This document shows positions 8,197-16,660 of a stretch of DNA of 64,000 nt, piece by piece. Under the pieces are notes generated by a model. It was not told the DNA's origin. It searched no databases and saw only the letters and a list, made by a program, of their open reading frames with translations. The DNA comes from Chryseobacterium lactis (GTDB taxonomy: Bacteria > Bacteroidota > Bacteroidia > Flavobacteriales > Weeksellaceae). Positions within the stretch are counted from its first letter, which is position 1. Every line of letters begins with the position of its first letter. Made by a program: the position numbers and the translations under genes. Location: contig NZ_CP033924.1 of assembly GCF_003815875.1 (NCBI RefSeq), positions 2,976,001 through 3,040,000 on the forward strand, given 5' to 3'.

Positions 8197-9462
8197 ATGA
8201 TGAAAGAAGAAGTAGTCTGTTCCTCCGCTTTAGAGAATATCTACAAAGCGGAGGAAAGACTTAAAAAGGTTGTTGTAAAAACCCCTTTAGCCGTCAATAA
8301 TAATCTGTCGGCAATTTATGAAGCAAAAATAAACTTTAAAAGAGAAGATCTTCAAAGGGTAAGATCCTATAAAATCAGGGGAGCTTATAATAAAATGGCT
8401 ACTATGTCTCCGGAAAATCTTGCTAAAGGAGTGGTTTGTGCCAGTGCAGGAAATCATGCTCAGGGAGTAGCTTTTGCTTGTAGTGCTATGAAATTGAAAG
8501 GGACTATTTTCATGCCTTTGCCCACGCCGGGACAAAAATTGGAGCAGGTGAAAATGTTTGGTGGTGATGAGATCGATATTGTTTTGCATGGCGATACTTT
8601 TGATGAGGCTAAAGATGCTGCGATGAGGTTTTGTAAAGACCGGGACGGAGTATTTATTCATCCTTTTGATGATCCGGCTATTATCGAAGGTCAGGCTACA
8701 ACTGCGTTGGAGATTTTACAACAGGCAGAAGAACCCATCGATTATCTATTTGTACCCATTGGAGGTGGTGGTCTGGCTGCAGGGATTTGTACTGTTTTTC
8801 AGGAATTGTCTCCACAAACCAGAATTATTGGCGTGGAACCCACCGCAGCTGCCAGCATGAAAAGAGCACTGGAAAAAGGAAGTCCTGTGCTTTTGGAAAA
8901 GATAAGTCGTTTTGTGGATGGAGCTGCCGTTCAACAAGTAGGAAATCTTACGTTTGAGCTTTGCAAAAATGTGCTTTACGATATGGCTACGGTGGACGAA
9001 GGATCAGTATGTGAAACCATATTATCGTTGTATAATAAAGATGCTATCGTCGTAGAACCTGCGGGAGCCCTTTCTGTTGCCGCTCTTGAGAAATTCAAAG
9101 ATGAGATCAAAGGGAAAAATGTGGTATGCGTAATCAGTGGAAGCAATAATGATATTACCCGTATGGAAGAAATCAAAGAAAAAGCTCTTTTGTATGCCGG
9201 GTTAAAACATTATTTTCTGGTAAGATTTCCGCAACGTCCGGGGGCTTTGAAAGCTTTTGTGATGGATGTGCTGGGATCTGATGATGACATTACTTATTTT
9301 GAATACACTCAAAAAAATTCAAAAGAAAAAGGAATTGCTGTTGTGGGAATTGCCTTGAAACAAAGGCAGGATTTTACTCCATTGCTCCAAAAAATGAAAC
9401 AATATGATTTCTTTGTAAACTATCTGAACAATGACCCTTCCTTAATGAATCTACTTATTTAG
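8197..9462 (+). CDS. ilvA: Threonine dehydratase (biosynthetic type)
   Basis: A 421-aa PLP enzyme converting threonine to 2-oxobutyrate and ammonia, the step committing carbon to isoleucine. The PLP lysine is in RVRSYKIRGAYNKM near residue 60, with SAGNHAQGVAFA near 88 and the phosphate loop GGGGLAAG near 190. From about residue 330 a C-terminal ACT-like regulatory domain is visible (HYFLVRFPQRPGALKAF), which implies feedback control by isoleucine. Two ATGs in a row begin the frame. It is the last operon gene. No clean terminator follows; the first copy of a long intergenic repeat starts 22 nt after the stop. Confidence 0.94.
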   Translation: MMKEEVVCSSALENIYKAEERLKKVVVKTPLAVNNNLSAIYEAKINFKREDLQRVRSYKIRGAYNKMATMSPENLAKGVVCASAGNHAQGVAFACSAMKLKGTIFMPLPTPGQKLEQVKMFGGDEIDIVLHGDTFDEAKDAAMRFCKDRDGVFIHPFDDPAIIEGQATTALEILQQAEEPIDYLFVPIGGGGLAAGICTVFQELSPQTRIIGVEPTAAASMKRALEKGSPVLLEKISRFVDGAAVQQVGNLTFELCKNVLYDMATVDEGSVCETILSLYNKDAIVVEPAGALSVAALEKFKDEIKGKNVVCVISGSNNDITRMEEIKEKALLYAGLKHYFLVRFPQRPGALKAFVMDVLGSDDDITYFEYTQKNSKEKGIAVVGIALKQRQDFTPLLQKMKQYDFFVNYLNNDPSLMNLLI

Positions 9463-9484
9463 GAAGGCCGGAAGTGTACTTTTA

Positions 9485-9852
9485 AGAAAGATTTTCAATG
9501 ACATAGGAAACTGGAGCGTAAAGAAAATGAATGCTGTGAACGTTAAAAAAACTCTTATGTTTGAGTGCGGGGCAAATTCTGATTCTAAACTTAGAGAGCT
9601 ACCGCACGAGTTTTAGAGTTTTTAGAGAACAGATTTCATTTTTAGCGGAAGTTTCCAGGTCTTGAACTTTTGGTTCTTTTGCTTCTTTTGCTTCAAGGTA
9701 AAAGAACATTTTTAATCATTTAAACACTGCGTTAAAAAAGAATACATATAGGTAAAATATTGATGCCGAAAACTCAGAGTTTATCTTAAGAAATCGCGCT
9801 GATCAAGGAGATTACGCAGATTTTAAAATCCAATCATCTGCCGGATTTGCTT
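9485..9852 (+). repeat. Intergenic repeat, copy A (368 bp)
   Basis: Nearly the same sequence recurs at 9976-10333 in the same orientation. Copy A carries an extra TTCTTTTGC duplication that copy B lacks. Potential stems within it are GTGCGG...CCGCAC (about 9577-9608), GTTCTTTT...AAAAGAAC (about 9673-9709) and GCAGAT...ATCTGC near its end. No open frame of note crosses it. It has the look of a dispersed non-coding element of Chryseobacterium-type genomes, which I infer from general acquaintance and not from a search. Confidence 0.85.
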
Positions 9853-9975
9853 TAAAAAATCTGGAAGCTGGAAGAGGGAAGTGGAGAGTTACTATTAGTC
9901 GTGAGACATTTGGTTGTTGGCAATTATTAAAGAATCAACTTAAGCTAATGAGTGTACTTATATTTTCAAATTTTG

Positions 9976-10333
9976 AGAAAGATTTTCAATGACATAGGAA
10001 ACTGGAGCGTAAAGAAAATGAACGCTGTGAACGTTAAAAAAACTCTTATGTTTGAGTGCGGGGCAAATTCTGATTCTAAACTTAGAGTGCTACCGCACGA
10101 GTTTTAGAGTTTTTAGAGAACAGATTTCATTTTTAGCGGAAGTTTGCAGGTCTTGAACTTTTGGTTCTTTTGCTTCAAGGTAAAAGAACATTTTTAATCA
10201 TTTAAGCACTGCGTTAAAAAGAATATATACATATAAAATATTGATACCGAAAATTCAGAATTTATTTTAAGAAATCACGCTGATCAAGGAAATTATGCAG
10301 ATTTTAAAATCCAATCATCTGCCGGATTTGCTT
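9976..10333 (+). repeat. Intergenic repeat, copy B (358 bp)
   Basis: A second copy of the element at 9485-9852, offset by 491 bases and in direct orientation. Differences are scattered single bases plus the absence of the 9-bp TTCTTTTGC duplication. Boundaries were set where the two copies stop matching (AGAAAGATTTTC at the start, GGATTTGCTT at the end). Confidence 0.85.
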
Positions 10334-10385
10334 AATCGGCGAGAAGATTATTCGTTAAGTTCATGATTCTAAAAACACAATGATG

Positions 10386-10418
10386 AAAAAAGCTTCACAA
10401 AAATTTGTGAAGCTTTTT
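10386..10418 (-). terminator. Terminator of the M28 peptidase operon
   Basis: AAAAAGCTTCACAAA pairs with TTTGTGAAGCTTTTT around a short loop, with a T run on either strand. It lies directly after the peptidase stop codon (10423-10421), so it ends that minus-strand operon and could also stop transcripts arriving from ilvA. Confidence 0.85.
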
Positions 10419-10420
10419 AT

Positions 10421-11890
10421 TTATCTTTCAAGCGAAAAGTTAGCAATAACTTTCGGACGTTCTGTTTCATTGGCAACTTTCCAGGATGTTCTGTACATCC
10501 ATTCAGTCATTTTATATAACTTTTTGTAGTTGATATTTTCGGATTCATCTTGTGGTGTATGGTACTGATCGTGTAATACGCTAGTAAAAAACACAGCCGG
10601 AATTCCAATTTTAGCATAAGGAAGATGATCACTTCTAAAATAAAAATACTCAGCATGATTCGGGGAGTCCCAATCTTTTAAATACTTGAATTTTGTACTT
10701 TCATTATTGGCGTCTTCAGCCATTTTTACAAGCTCTTCAGAATTTTTATGGGGAGCATTTCCTCCCAGTAAAGCCGCTTCATTATTATCATTTCTTCCGA
10801 TCATATCTCCGTTCAGAACGGCTACAATTTTCTCTTTCGGAACTACGGGATGAGCAGCGTGCCACCTGGATCCCAGTAATCCTCTCTCTTCAGCACCATG
10901 GAAAACAAATAAAATACTTCTTTTTCCAGGTTGCTTTTTATACGCTCTGGCCATCGCGAGCATGGCTACACAGGTACTTGCATTATCGTCGGCACCGTTG
11001 TATATAGTGTCATTTTTTACAGGATGTCGGATGCCGTCATGATCCTGATGTCCGCTCAATAAAACATATTCACTTTTAAGGACAGGATCTGTTCCTTCTA
11101 TTTTTCCGATAACGTTTACAGAAGGGTATTTATACGTTTCAGTGATCAGATTTAATGAGAGTTTAGGATTATTTTTTACCCAGCTTGCATTTTCTCTTTT
11201 AATCCATAAAATAGGAATATTGTTGGTGATTTTCTCTCTTAAACCTTCTACTCCGTAACTTCCTCTGGTCATTTGAGGCAGAACTTCTACCCAGCTTTTT
11301 TCAGAAATATCATCTGTGATAAAAATAATAGCCTTTGCTCCCAGTTCATAGGCTTTATTATAGTACTTAGTTCGCACAAAACCAGGATATCTTCTTACAA
11401 AAAGAGTCATTTCTTTGTCTATATTTTTATCAGAAGCATTTACAGCAAGAACTTTTCCTTTGATATTGAATTTAGAAAGATCTTCAGGTTCAGTATTTCC
11501 GGTATACACAATTTCGCCATCTACAGAAGTATTGACTGGTTCCGCAACCAGAAAGTCTTTCCATAGATTGAGGTTTTTATCACCGATTTTTAAACTGCTT
11601 TGGGAAGTGATCTGATGTCTGTACATCTCAAAAAACTGGAAAAAAGTTCCGTGATCGCCGGCAGGTTGCATTCCTGCTTCTTTAGCTTTGTCGGCAAGCC
11701 ACATAGAAACTTTAAGCTCATCCAAAGTTCCGGCTTCGCGTCCCCAGAATTGGTCTGCAGCCATCTCATACATGTCTTTTCTGAGATCAGTTTCTTTGAT
11801 GGCTGAAATCAACGGCTTTTTGTAGCTCTGAGCATGTCCGAGGCTAAACAGGAATAAGCTTAGCAGTGAAAAAATATAATTTTTATTCAT
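10421..11890 (-). CDS. Secreted M28-family zinc metallopeptidase
   Basis: A 489-aa exported protein. The signal peptide is residues 1-20 (cleavage near GHA-Q). Residues about 120-250 form an inserted PA-like domain. The C-terminal M28 catalytic domain starts near 255 and shows the co-catalytic zinc set: H281 and D283 in SGHQDHDG, D301 in GADDNAST, E334-E335 in HGAEERGLLG, D362 in NGDMIGRND and H444 in QYHTPQD. Such enzymes are aminopeptidases or carboxypeptidases acting outside the cytoplasm; the substrate cannot be told. It is the last gene of a three-gene minus-strand operon with the 78-aa gene (7 nt upstream) and the DUF5686 gene. Confidence 0.9.
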   Translation of the reverse strand: MNKNYIFSLLSLFLFSLGHAQSYKKPLISAIKETDLRKDMYEMAADQFWGREAGTLDELKVSMWLADKAKEAGMQPAGDHGTFFQFFEMYRHQITSQSSLKIGDKNLNLWKDFLVAEPVNTSVDGEIVYTGNTEPEDLSKFNIKGKVLAVNASDKNIDKEMTLFVRRYPGFVRTKYYNKAYELGAKAIIFITDDISEKSWVEVLPQMTRGSYGVEGLREKITNNIPILWIKRENASWVKNNPKLSLNLITETYKYPSVNVIGKIEGTDPVLKSEYVLLSGHQDHDGIRHPVKNDTIYNGADDNASTCVAMLAMARAYKKQPGKRSILFVFHGAEERGLLGSRWHAAHPVVPKEKIVAVLNGDMIGRNDNNEAALLGGNAPHKNSEELVKMAEDANNESTKFKYLKDWDSPNHAEYFYFRSDHLPYAKIGIPAVFFTSVLHDQYHTPQDESENINYKKLYKMTEWMYRTSWKVANETERPKVIANFSLER

Positions 11891-11897
11891 TCTTTTT

Positions 11898-12134
11898 TTA
11901 ATTCAAGTAAGAAAGTTTATCAGAAAATTGTTTGGAGAACTCTTTTCTGTCTTCTTCTAATTTTTCAGGGGCAGAAGGTAAAATATAGTTGAACAGAATT
12001 TTATCTTCATGGTCTAAAAAGATAATTTCCTTCTCATTTCCATCGATCATTTGTGAGAAAATTTCCCACATGGAAGTATCTTTTAATTTTAATAATTCAA
12101 AAAACTGTTCTGCTTTTATTTCGATTTTTTGCAT
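11898..12134 (-). CDS. Small uncharacterised protein
   Basis: A 78-aa acidic, soluble protein that I do not recognise. It has no signal peptide or membrane segment. The C-terminal third is rich in Lys/Glu and probably helical (APEKLEEDRKEFSKQFSDKL). It is tightly placed between the DUF5686 gene (34 nt upstream) and the M28 peptidase gene (7 nt downstream), so it is very likely a real gene of the same operon. No function is proposed. Confidence 0.65.
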   Translation of the reverse strand: MQKIEIKAEQFFELLKLKDTSMWEIFSQMIDGNEKEIIFLDHEDKILFNYILPSAPEKLEEDRKEFSKQFSDKLSYLN

Positions 12135-12168
12135 GTAATGATATTGTATAATGTATTCTTAAAAGGGT

Positions 12169-14568
12169 TTAGAACTCCAAGAATTTCAGCTTAAACTGAA
12201 TAGCAAAGTTCTGTTTGAAGTTGGGCGTTGCGTAGTATCCGACTCTATAGAAGAATCCTAAATTGAAGTAGCTGGAAAGGAAGTTGTTCCACTCCAATCC
12301 GACTTCCTGATACAGGTGATCGAGTTTTTTGAATTTAAACTGATGGTATTCCGGGTGCTTCATATCTCCAATGGTTCCTCTTAGTACAAAATCGAAGCTG
12401 GAAACATTGTGGCCAAAACTTTTAAAATAAAATGGAAGCCTGTGGGTAAAGTAGTAGGCTACAAATCTGTCATTATAATACTTTCCACCTTCCAGCGTTG
12501 CAAAACCAAGGAACGAGGTAAGGTTGAAATTGAAATCTTTACCTGGTGAAGCAAGCCCGTTCATGGTGAAGTTTTTCCAGATAGGAGCTTCTCCCAAAAC
12601 CATTCCTCCATATAATCTGAAACCGGTTGTTCCAATAGGTGTTTTAAAATTATAAAGGAACAGGGCATCAAAACGGGAATAATTAAAATTTCCACCCAAT
12701 GCTTTGTAGCTTTGTTCGTAATTAAAATATAACTCAGGATACTTCTGATCAATCAGAGATTTACCCTGTGGCGTCATGATATTGGTAGAATTCGGAGAAT
12801 ATTTTAAAGTGAATAGCGTATTAAAGTTTTTAAATGAAGACCCTGCATTTCTAAACTGATAATCAAACTCAGCTTCCTCAATATTTCTTCTTGCTGCAAA
12901 AGCAAGAGTAAGCCCGTTGGTCACGTCATTCAGATAGGATAAGGAAGTTCCTTTAAAATGAAAGTACTTATCATTGTTTAGGTTATTCCCAAAATTCATC
13001 ATCCTCATTTTAAAGGTCCAGAGTCTTCTGTAGAACTCTCCGGAAGCTGTTACATCATCATAAAATTCAAATCTGAAGAACGAATTTTTCTTCAGAGTAG
13101 TCTTTACGTCAAGACCCATTCCATACTTCCATCTTCTGTCTTTTACTCCGTAGGCAAAATAATAATCAGGGGAGAAATATGGGTTGAAGTTTTCATTCAT
13201 TTTAGCTTTTAACCCCAATCTGAAGCCTTCATAAGAGTTGAAATTGACTATTTCATCAACGGCAAAATCCACAGAATTAACCCTTATCTGGCCGTTAAGA
13301 AGCCCTGAAATGATCTGGGCTTTGTTGTCAATTTTATACTTTTTACCTAAACTGTCGATCGTTTTATAGGTATTTCTTTCTCTTTCCGTCAACGGATCTG
13401 TTCTGTAATGTTCAAGCGAATGCCCGTCGATACTTTTGATATCAAAGGTGTATCCTTTGAATTCCTTGGGATCTTCTTCAATAGGAGATTGGAAATCAAA
13501 ATATTTTGAGGTCAGAAAGGCGTAGGTGCCGAAGCTTTTTTTATCCTTCTTTTCCCCTCTGTCTTTATCATCCATCGCCATTTTCCCCATTTTAAGCTTT
13601 GCCGTTTCATGGGCGAGGAACCATTTATTATTGTAAAATACCCATGTACTGGTAATAATTCCGTCATTCTTGTTTTTACTGAAATTTTCAATTTTTTTGA
13701 CCCCGTAGGTTTCAGTATCTACATAGATGGCACCGTTGTATTTTCTTTTTCTATCCGGGTTTTTATAATTTACCTCACGAAAACGGATCACAAAGTTTTT
13801 CCTTCCGTCAAGTTCTATCGTATCGGAAAGAAAGAATCTGTACAACCCTCTGTTTTCCTGTTTAAGCTGTTCAGGCACAACATCTCTGTTGCTTTGCTGA
13901 AGAGCAATCATTTCATAGACCGGTTGTTTCAGACCGGAAATTCTGTTGTCCAGAATATTAATTTTCTCACCGTATTTTTTTGAATACAGAAACTCCTGAG
14001 CCCTTTCCCAAAGAAAGAGTTTGCTTTTTGAAAATATCTTTCTTGCATTGCTGTTATTTAATGAATCTTTCTCCCTTTTTTTCTTGAAAAGGTTCATGTC
14101 ATTAAAATATTGATTGAATTGAGTAAGACTATCCTGATCAATGTCCAAAGACACTTTCTCATAAGATTTAAAAGAATAAGAACTTAAACTTTTAGGAGAA
14201 TTCTGATTGAATAACTTATTTACTTTTTTAAGAATTTCCAGTGCTCTGGGGTCACTTTTATCCTCAATAACTACAGTTTCAATAGAAGTAGTGATTTTTG
14301 ACGTTTTTTTCAGCATTGAAACTTCAATACTGCTATCTACAGATGCGGTTTCTGCCTGATAAGCGTCCGCTTCAATATCTATGGATTTACAAGTCGTCTT
14401 AAATTCAAGAACACCCTGAGCGTTTGTATAACCCAGAATTTGATTGTCACAGGATATTTTAGCATTTGAGATAGGCTTATGACTGGTATCATCAACAATT
14501 TTAATTTTCGATTGTGAGTATCCCAAAAAGCAGATCAGAAAAAAAAATAATAATAAACCCTTTTTCAT
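12169..14568 (-). CDS. DUF5686 outer-membrane protein with carboxypeptidase-like N-domain
   Basis: A 799-aa protein with an N-terminal signal peptide (MKKGLLLFFFLICFLGYSQS). A short carboxypeptidase-D regulatory-like beta domain follows (IVDDTSHKPISNAKISCD, then YTNAQGVLEF; residues about 23-80). The rest is the DUF5686 region. Its second half, from about residue 420, is rich in alternating aromatic/polar strands and ends in a C-terminal phenylalanine (FKLKFLEF), as expected of an outer-membrane beta-barrel. The family resembles TonB-dependent receptors without a plug and its role is unknown. A -7 element (TATTTTTG, 14591-14584 minus) is 16 nt upstream of the ATG. It is the first gene of the operon leading to the M28 peptidase. 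Confidence 0.85.
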   Translation of the reverse strand: MKKGLLLFFFLICFLGYSQSKIKIVDDTSHKPISNAKISCDNQILGYTNAQGVLEFKTTCKSIDIEADAYQAETASVDSSIEVSMLKKTSKITTSIETVVIEDKSDPRALEILKKVNKLFNQNSPKSLSSYSFKSYEKVSLDIDQDSLTQFNQYFNDMNLFKKKREKDSLNNSNARKIFSKSKLFLWERAQEFLYSKKYGEKINILDNRISGLKQPVYEMIALQQSNRDVVPEQLKQENRGLYRFFLSDTIELDGRKNFVIRFREVNYKNPDRKRKYNGAIYVDTETYGVKKIENFSKNKNDGIITSTWVFYNNKWFLAHETAKLKMGKMAMDDKDRGEKKDKKSFGTYAFLTSKYFDFQSPIEEDPKEFKGYTFDIKSIDGHSLEHYRTDPLTERERNTYKTIDSLGKKYKIDNKAQIISGLLNGQIRVNSVDFAVDEIVNFNSYEGFRLGLKAKMNENFNPYFSPDYYFAYGVKDRRWKYGMGLDVKTTLKKNSFFRFEFYDDVTASGEFYRRLWTFKMRMMNFGNNLNNDKYFHFKGTSLSYLNDVTNGLTLAFAARRNIEEAEFDYQFRNAGSSFKNFNTLFTLKYSPNSTNIMTPQGKSLIDQKYPELYFNYEQSYKALGGNFNYSRFDALFLYNFKTPIGTTGFRLYGGMVLGEAPIWKNFTMNGLASPGKDFNFNLTSFLGFATLEGGKYYNDRFVAYYFTHRLPFYFKSFGHNVSSFDFVLRGTIGDMKHPEYHQFKFKKLDHLYQEVGLEWNNFLSSYFNLGFFYRVGYYATPNFKQNFAIQFKLKFLEF

Positions 14569-14583
14569 GTGGAAAAACTATGT

Positions 14584-14591
14584 CAAAAATA
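14584..14591 (-). promoter_or_regulatory. -7 element of the DUF5686 operon
   Basis: TATTTTTG on the minus strand fits TAnnTTTG, with a predicted leader of about 11 nt before the ATG at 14568. No firm -33 TTG was found. Confidence 0.45.
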
Positions 14592-14780
14592 ATCATATTT
14601 ATTGTGTTAGAAAAGTTTTTAACATAGTATAACATTGATTTAATCTAAATTTTAAATGGATAATTTAAACCGGAAAAAATTCTATAAATGATATTTACCA
14701 TGAAATCTGGTAAGTCTCGCCGTTTATATTGCAGGCATATAATTATCCGATTTACTTTTATTTTCCGGTTTTCACCTTTT

Positions 14781-16595
14781 TTATCTGTCATCCAAAGCCC
14801 TCATAAAATCAATGATATCATCAATTTCCTGATCGCTAAGTTGCAAAGGAGCATCGGAAAGTGTCTGATTTTCTACTGTAAATCCAAAGCCTTTTCCCCC
14901 TCCTTTATTATAGAAATTCATAACGTCTTTCAATGTTTTATATCCTCCGTTATGCATGTAAGGAGCAGTTTTGCTGATATTTCTAAGCGTAGGTGTTTTA
15001 AAAGAATGTTGTAATGTAGGAACCGTTTCATGGAATTTTCCTCTTCCCAAATCCCTGTCAAATACTTTATTATCTCCATTTATGGCAACTCCCAGGACTT
15101 CCTGTTCTGTCTTTTTAAAGGTAGGAGGAACCGTTCCGTTAAATAAAGGTACAAAATGGCAAATGGCACATTGAGCTTTCCCCACAAAAAGATTAAAACC
15201 ACGTTTTTGATTTTCTGTCATGGCAGATTTATTTCCTCTCATATACTCGTCAAAATCAGAATTGAATTTTGCCAATGAGCGGATATAACTTGCCAATACA
15301 TTCTGGAGCTGCCAGACTTCCGTTTTTTGCGAGGGATATATTTTTTTGAATGCCTCACGATATTTTTTATCCTGATTAATTTTAGCCAGAATAACATTGA
15401 GATCGCCATGCATTTCTTCTTTATTGGAAATTACATCTGAACTTTGTCCTTCCAGATCATCCTTACGCATATCCCAAAACTGACCGTGTTGGAATCCTGC
15501 ATAATTCAATGAAGGTGCATTTCTTGCAAGCTCTGCATTGTCGAGAGACATAGATTTGGCGAGTCCGTCAGTGAATGCTTTTTCAGGGTTGTGACAGGTT
15601 GAACAGCTTCTGTTATTATTGTTGGAGAGGATTTTATCATTAAAAAGCTGTTGTCCCAGGGCTGCTTTTTCCTTAGAAAACGCAAATTCTTTTCCCGGAG
15701 TAAAAGCATCAGGATTAAAAGCGTTTTTTGAAAAAAAAGTAGCAGCATTTTTATTCAAGGCAGTGGTTACTTCAATGTCCGGGATTTGTTCCTGCTTTTT
15801 AAATTTCAGGAGAAGAGAAGTGATTTTATTGAGGTGGTCAGGAATAAAACTGATATAATCAAAAGTATTTTTATCGGTATTATTTTTCAGCACCTTAATA
15901 GCAGAGCTGATTTCGATGTTGATTCTTTTTAATGATTGATCTTTCGACTGATCAGTAGAAATCTGTTGCAACGTTTGCTTTATGCCTTCAAGAGAATAGG
16001 GGATTTCTTGTAAAAATGTACCGGAAATCGGAGTGTCAAACCCTGAAATTCCTAAACTTGAAATTCTGAAAGCTTCCTGTCTCACTGCATCAAAAACCTG
16101 ATTTTTGCTAACGGTAATTACCTGGAAGTTGGTGTCGATGGTATTACTTTTATTGATAAGTTTTTTGAGAAACCTGATGACTTCCTCTTTATTGGCCTGA
16201 TCATACGGGTAAAACATTTCTTCCAAAACCTGTAGCCCTTCAGCTTCTATTTCTGTATGCTCATCCATTTCAATCTCCGGAAGTGCGGGACCATTGATGA
16301 ATCTTGCCGAGTTAGGAAGGAAGTATTCTACCGCCCATTCCATTTTTTTGTAGGTTTTTCTAAGGTCTTCAAATTTTTTCTGAAGGGATTTTTGGTCTGC
16401 ATTTTTTTGAACAAGGCCGATCAGTTCATTGATCTGCTTTTCGAATTCAGAATTGTTTTTGATGATTTCTTTTTTTACAGAACCTAAATCTTCGTATACC
16501 GGTTGTGGCTTTTCATTTTTACAATAAGAAAGGATAAGAAGAGCTGCTGCAGCATATAAAAACAAAAGTATCGGATATTTTGATAGTTTCTTCAT
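14781..16595 (-). CDS. Di-haem cytochrome c peroxidase-like lipoprotein
   Basis: A 604-aa lipoprotein when started at the ATG at 16595. Lipobox LILSYC puts the lipidated Cys at about residue 25. Residues about 35-270 are helical (KTYKKMEWAVEYFLPNSARF, then INGPALPEIE), a region seen in many Bacteroidota peroxidases and somewhat imelysin-like. The C-terminal part is a MauG/CcpA-type domain with two haem sites, CSTCH near residue 331 and CAICH near 476, and the later APYMHNGGYKTL typical of the family. It would reduce peroxide, or oxidise a protein, on the periplasmic side. An upstream ATG at 16613 lies inside a hairpin stem (16605-16636), so I reject it. It is 65 nt after the PhoX-like gene on the same strand. 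Confidence 0.88.
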   Translation of the reverse strand: MKKLSKYPILLFLYAAAALLILSYCKNEKPQPVYEDLGSVKKEIIKNNSEFEKQINELIGLVQKNADQKSLQKKFEDLRKTYKKMEWAVEYFLPNSARFINGPALPEIEMDEHTEIEAEGLQVLEEMFYPYDQANKEEVIRFLKKLINKSNTIDTNFQVITVSKNQVFDAVRQEAFRISSLGISGFDTPISGTFLQEIPYSLEGIKQTLQQISTDQSKDQSLKRINIEISSAIKVLKNNTDKNTFDYISFIPDHLNKITSLLLKFKKQEQIPDIEVTTALNKNAATFFSKNAFNPDAFTPGKEFAFSKEKAALGQQLFNDKILSNNNNRSCSTCHNPEKAFTDGLAKSMSLDNAELARNAPSLNYAGFQHGQFWDMRKDDLEGQSSDVISNKEEMHGDLNVILAKINQDKKYREAFKKIYPSQKTEVWQLQNVLASYIRSLAKFNSDFDEYMRGNKSAMTENQKRGFNLFVGKAQCAICHFVPLFNGTVPPTFKKTEQEVLGVAINGDNKVFDRDLGRGKFHETVPTLQHSFKTPTLRNISKTAPYMHNGGYKTLKDVMNFYNKGGGKGFGFTVENQTLSDAPLQLSDQEIDDIIDFMRALDDR

Positions 16596-16604
16596 AGTAT
16601 GAAA

Positions 16605-16636
16605 AAGTATCAACAGAAGAATTTCTATTGATACTT
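16605..16636 (-). terminator. Hairpin between PhoX-like gene and peroxidase gene
   Basis: AAGTATCAACAGAA and TTCTATTGATACTT pair over 14 bp with one mismatch around a 4-nt loop. On the minus strand it is followed by five T. It looks like a terminator for the PhoX-like gene, yet it ends only about 10 nt before the peroxidase ATG. It may be a partial terminator that lowers downstream expression, or a stabilising 3' hairpin. Confidence 0.65.
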
Positions 16637-16660
16637 AGGATTTTTATGAGTAATTAAAAG

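Larger units (their letters stand above)
9463..10420. other. Gene-free region with two repeat copies
   Basis: About 960 bases between ilvA and the M28 peptidase gene. It is made of copy A, a 123-bp linker (9853-9975, including a GGAAGCTGGAAGAGGGAAG purine stretch), copy B and the terminator of the peptidase gene. No coding frame or transposase remnant was seen. Confidence 0.7.

Noticed and set aside
9485..10333. Spurious peptide encoded on the minus strand of the intergenic repeats
   Set aside because: The reverse strand of the repeats translates for some 40 residues in one frame (for example NSCGSSLSLESEFA), but there is no start, it has stop codons on both sides, and the copies differ by frame-disturbing indels.
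16596..16613. Upstream ATG for the peroxidase gene at 16613
   Set aside because: It is inside a hairpin stem, and the added residues (MILFHT) precede an ordinary lipoprotein signal peptide that begins at 16595.
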